Assembly (NCBI GenBank): GCA_009995595.1
Contig: JAACPE010000005.1
Span: 1-64,000, forward strand
Source of the DNA: Alphaproteobacteria bacterium
GTDB taxonomy: Bacteria > Pseudomonadota > Alphaproteobacteria > Micavibrionales > Micavibrionaceae
Length of the DNA stretch: 64,000 nucleotides
Reading direction: 5' to 3'
Positions 62,369 to 64,000 of this stretch are shown piece by piece; position 1 is the stretch's first letter; every line of letters begins with the position of its first letter. The notes beneath the pieces were generated by a model that was not told where the DNA came from, did no database searches, and saw only the letters and a list, made by a program, of their open reading frames with translations. Position numbers and translations under genes: made by a program.

Positions 62369-63046
62369 ATGGCACACGTAGATTTTGAAAAAATCGAAGG
62401 TATTTTAGGATATAAATTTAAAGATCGTCATCTTTTAGAACGTGCTTTAACCCACTCAAGTACAGGCGAGGAGTATAGTTACCAGCGCCTTGAGTTTTTA
62501 GGAGACCGCGTAGTGGGTCTTGTTATTGCGCAGGCGCTCTTTGAAAAGTTTAGGCAAGAAAACGAGGGCGGGCTCGCAAAACGCCACACTGCGCTTGTGC
62601 AAGGGGCAACACTGACAGTGATTGGTCAGGCCCACGGGCTGAATGAATTTATCATCTTCTCGAACGCCGAAAAAGAGGCTGGAGGGCATCAGAATGAAAA
62701 TATCATTAGTGATGTTGTTGAATCGCTTTTGGGTGCGTTGTTCATTGATGGTGGCTACGAAGTTGTTCGTGACGTTATTCTTCGCTTGTGGGGCGATAAC
62801 ATTGAAACGCTTGTTAAAGCGCCGCAAGATCCCAAGACGGAGCTTCAAGAATGGGTTCAGGCACGCGGCCTTCCCCTGCCTGTTTATCAAATTGTATCTC
62901 GTGATGGGCCAGACCATGCCCCTGTTTTTACAATATCATTGACCGTTCAGGGGTTTGAGCCTATTCATCAAGAGGGGGCATCCCGCAGGGCGGCAGAAAA
63001 AACGGCCGCACGTAAAATGGTTAAAATGCTAAAAAAAGAAAAATGA
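62369..63046 (+). CDS. rnc: ribonuclease III
   Basis: Double-strand-specific endoribonuclease for rRNA maturation and RNA decay. The 225-residue product has the catalytic signature RLEFLGDRVVGLVIAQ, the second acidic site in DVVESLLGALFIDGG, and a C-terminal dsRBD (DPKTELQEWVQARGLPLPVY, then GASRRAAEKTAARKM). Starts 3 bases after lepB and precedes era by 13 bases. Confidence 0.96.
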   Translation: MAHVDFEKIEGILGYKFKDRHLLERALTHSSTGEEYSYQRLEFLGDRVVGLVIAQALFEKFRQENEGGLAKRHTALVQGATLTVIGQAHGLNEFIIFSNAEKEAGGHQNENIISDVVESLLGALFIDGGYEVVRDVILRLWGDNIETLVKAPQDPKTELQEWVQARGLPLPVYQIVSRDGPDHAPVFTISLTVQGFEPIHQEGASRRAAEKTAARKMVKMLKKEK

Positions 63047-63059
63047 AAAGTATAAATAT

Positions 63060-63977
63060 ATGAGTGAGCATAATCAAAAATTTGGGTTTGTTGCCGTTGC
63101 AGGCGCGCCAAATGCTGGGAAATCGACGCTCATTAATGCTCTGGTTGGGGCAAAAGTTTCGATTGTATCACCCAAAGTACAAACAACCAGAACACGCGTT
63201 TTGGGCATTGCCTTGCATGAAAACGCGCAGATTGTTTTTGTGGATACGCCAGGGATTTTTCAGCCATCACAAAATAATAAACTTGAAAAAGCAATTGTTT
63301 CTGCGGCATGGGAGGGGGTTGAGGATTCAGAAACATTACTGCTTATGGTCGACGCCTCTAAAAAATCGGGTAAGGCAACACAGTATATTTTGGATCATCT
63401 TAAAGATGGAAAAGCGCGTAAGACAATTTTGGTTTTAAACAAAATTGATAAAGTGCGCCGTGCAGAATTACTCGATATCTCGCAAAAATTAAATGAAAGC
63501 TTTGATTTTGAGGCAACCTTCATGATCTCTGCCTTAAAAGAAGATGGCACGAAACAGCTCCTGTCCTATTTAGCAAGTCAAATGGCAGATGAACAATGGC
63601 ATTATCCCGAAGATCACATTACAGATATGCCGATGCGTCTTATGGCGGCGGAAGTAACGCGCGAAAAATTATTTTATAAATTACACCAAGAGCTTCCCTA
63701 TAACCTTACGGTTGAGACAGATACATGGGAGAATTTCGAAAATGGCGATATTAAAATTGAACAAACAATTTATGTCACGCGTGATACGCATAAGAAAATT
63801 ATTTTGGGTAAAGATGGCGCTATGATTAAACAGGTGGGGCAGCAATCTCGCCAAGAACTCAGCACCTTTATGGAGACCCCTGTTCACCTTAAGCTTTTTG
63901 TTAAAGTCCGTGAAAATTGGCAAGACGACGCAGAGCGTTACAGTATGTGGGGTTTAGACCCAAAGGCGTCCTCTTAA
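63060..63977 (+). CDS. era: GTPase Era
   Basis: Ribosome-associated GTPase that binds 16S rRNA during small-subunit maturation. The 305-residue product has the G1 loop GAPNAGKSTLINALVG, G3 DTPGIF, G4 NKIDK and a C-terminal KH domain (LGKDGAMIKQVGQQSRQEL). Follows rnc in the usual order. The complete gene ends 23 bases before the window edge. Confidence 0.97.
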   Translation: MSEHNQKFGFVAVAGAPNAGKSTLINALVGAKVSIVSPKVQTTRTRVLGIALHENAQIVFVDTPGIFQPSQNNKLEKAIVSAAWEGVEDSETLLLMVDASKKSGKATQYILDHLKDGKARKTILVLNKIDKVRRAELLDISQKLNESFDFEATFMISALKEDGTKQLLSYLASQMADEQWHYPEDHITDMPMRLMAAEVTREKLFYKLHQELPYNLTVETDTWENFENGDIKIEQTIYVTRDTHKKIILGKDGAMIKQVGQQSRQELSTFMETPVHLKLFVKVRENWQDDAERYSMWGLDPKASS

Positions 63978-64000
63978 AATAAAATTAATTTGTTTTTGTG

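Overview
The window looks like chromosome of a moderately AT-rich alphaproteobacterium. Support comes from gene order: rpoZ-rsh-(DUF2062)-acpS-lepB-rnc-era, rpsF-rpsR-rplI-dnaB-alr followed by mlaE-mlaF, and fabD-fabG-acpP-fabF-mltG are typical alphaproteobacterial strings. The cell is Gram-negative (Mla lipid transport, an outer-membrane barrel protein, PBP1A, MltG). I cannot place it to genus.

Layout. 1-9.9 kb: a LysE/ArgO-type exporter cut by the window edge, guaB, a GNAT acetyltransferase, a YdcZ-like membrane protein, rsmB, a pentapeptide-repeat protein, a MarR-like regulator, an outer-membrane barrel plus DUF2946 pair on the minus strand, and guaA. 9.9-16.1 kb: a His/Cys-rich metal-binding peptide, an AlgP/H1-like protein with four 54-bp repeats, an M32 carboxypeptidase, a Pro/Lys-rich mini-protein, thrC and an M16 protease. 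16.1-26.3 kb, minus strand: YqgE, PBP1A, MlaF, MlaE, Alr, DnaB, L9 (with a long tail), S18 and S6. 26.7-34.4 kb: fatty-acid synthesis genes and mltG, interrupted by an O-antigen-ligase-like gene on the minus strand. 34.4-39.8 kb: a surface-polysaccharide-like cluster (asnB, epimerase, glycosyltransferase, phosphatase-superfamily protein).

39.85-53.9 kb is an integrated genomic island. It lies beside tRNA-Gly(GCC) at the right, has a P4-type integrase next to the tRNA, and carries a near-perfect 18/19-bp copy of the tRNA 3' end at its left edge. Cargo: a YdhS-like FAD/NAD(P) protein with a carboxymuconolactone-decarboxylase-like partner; a likely cyclodipeptide synthase translationally coupled to an XRE regulator; a type III restriction-modification system (mod, res) divergent from a small controller-like HTH gene with shared operator boxes; a second tyrosine recombinase with an AlpA-like activator and a zinc-ribbon protein; and several unknowns.

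54-64 kb returns to core genes: ProXp/YbaK-type deacylase, Trm112-like protein, leuA behind a leucine-rich leader peptide and attenuator-like folds, a family-5-like uracil-DNA glycosylase, rpoZ, rsh, a DUF2062 protein, acpS, lepB, rnc and era.

The best candidates for something new are the XRE + cyclodipeptide-synthase pair on the island, and the type III R-M system with an apparent C-protein-style switch. No CRISPR array, rRNA or insertion sequence was seen.
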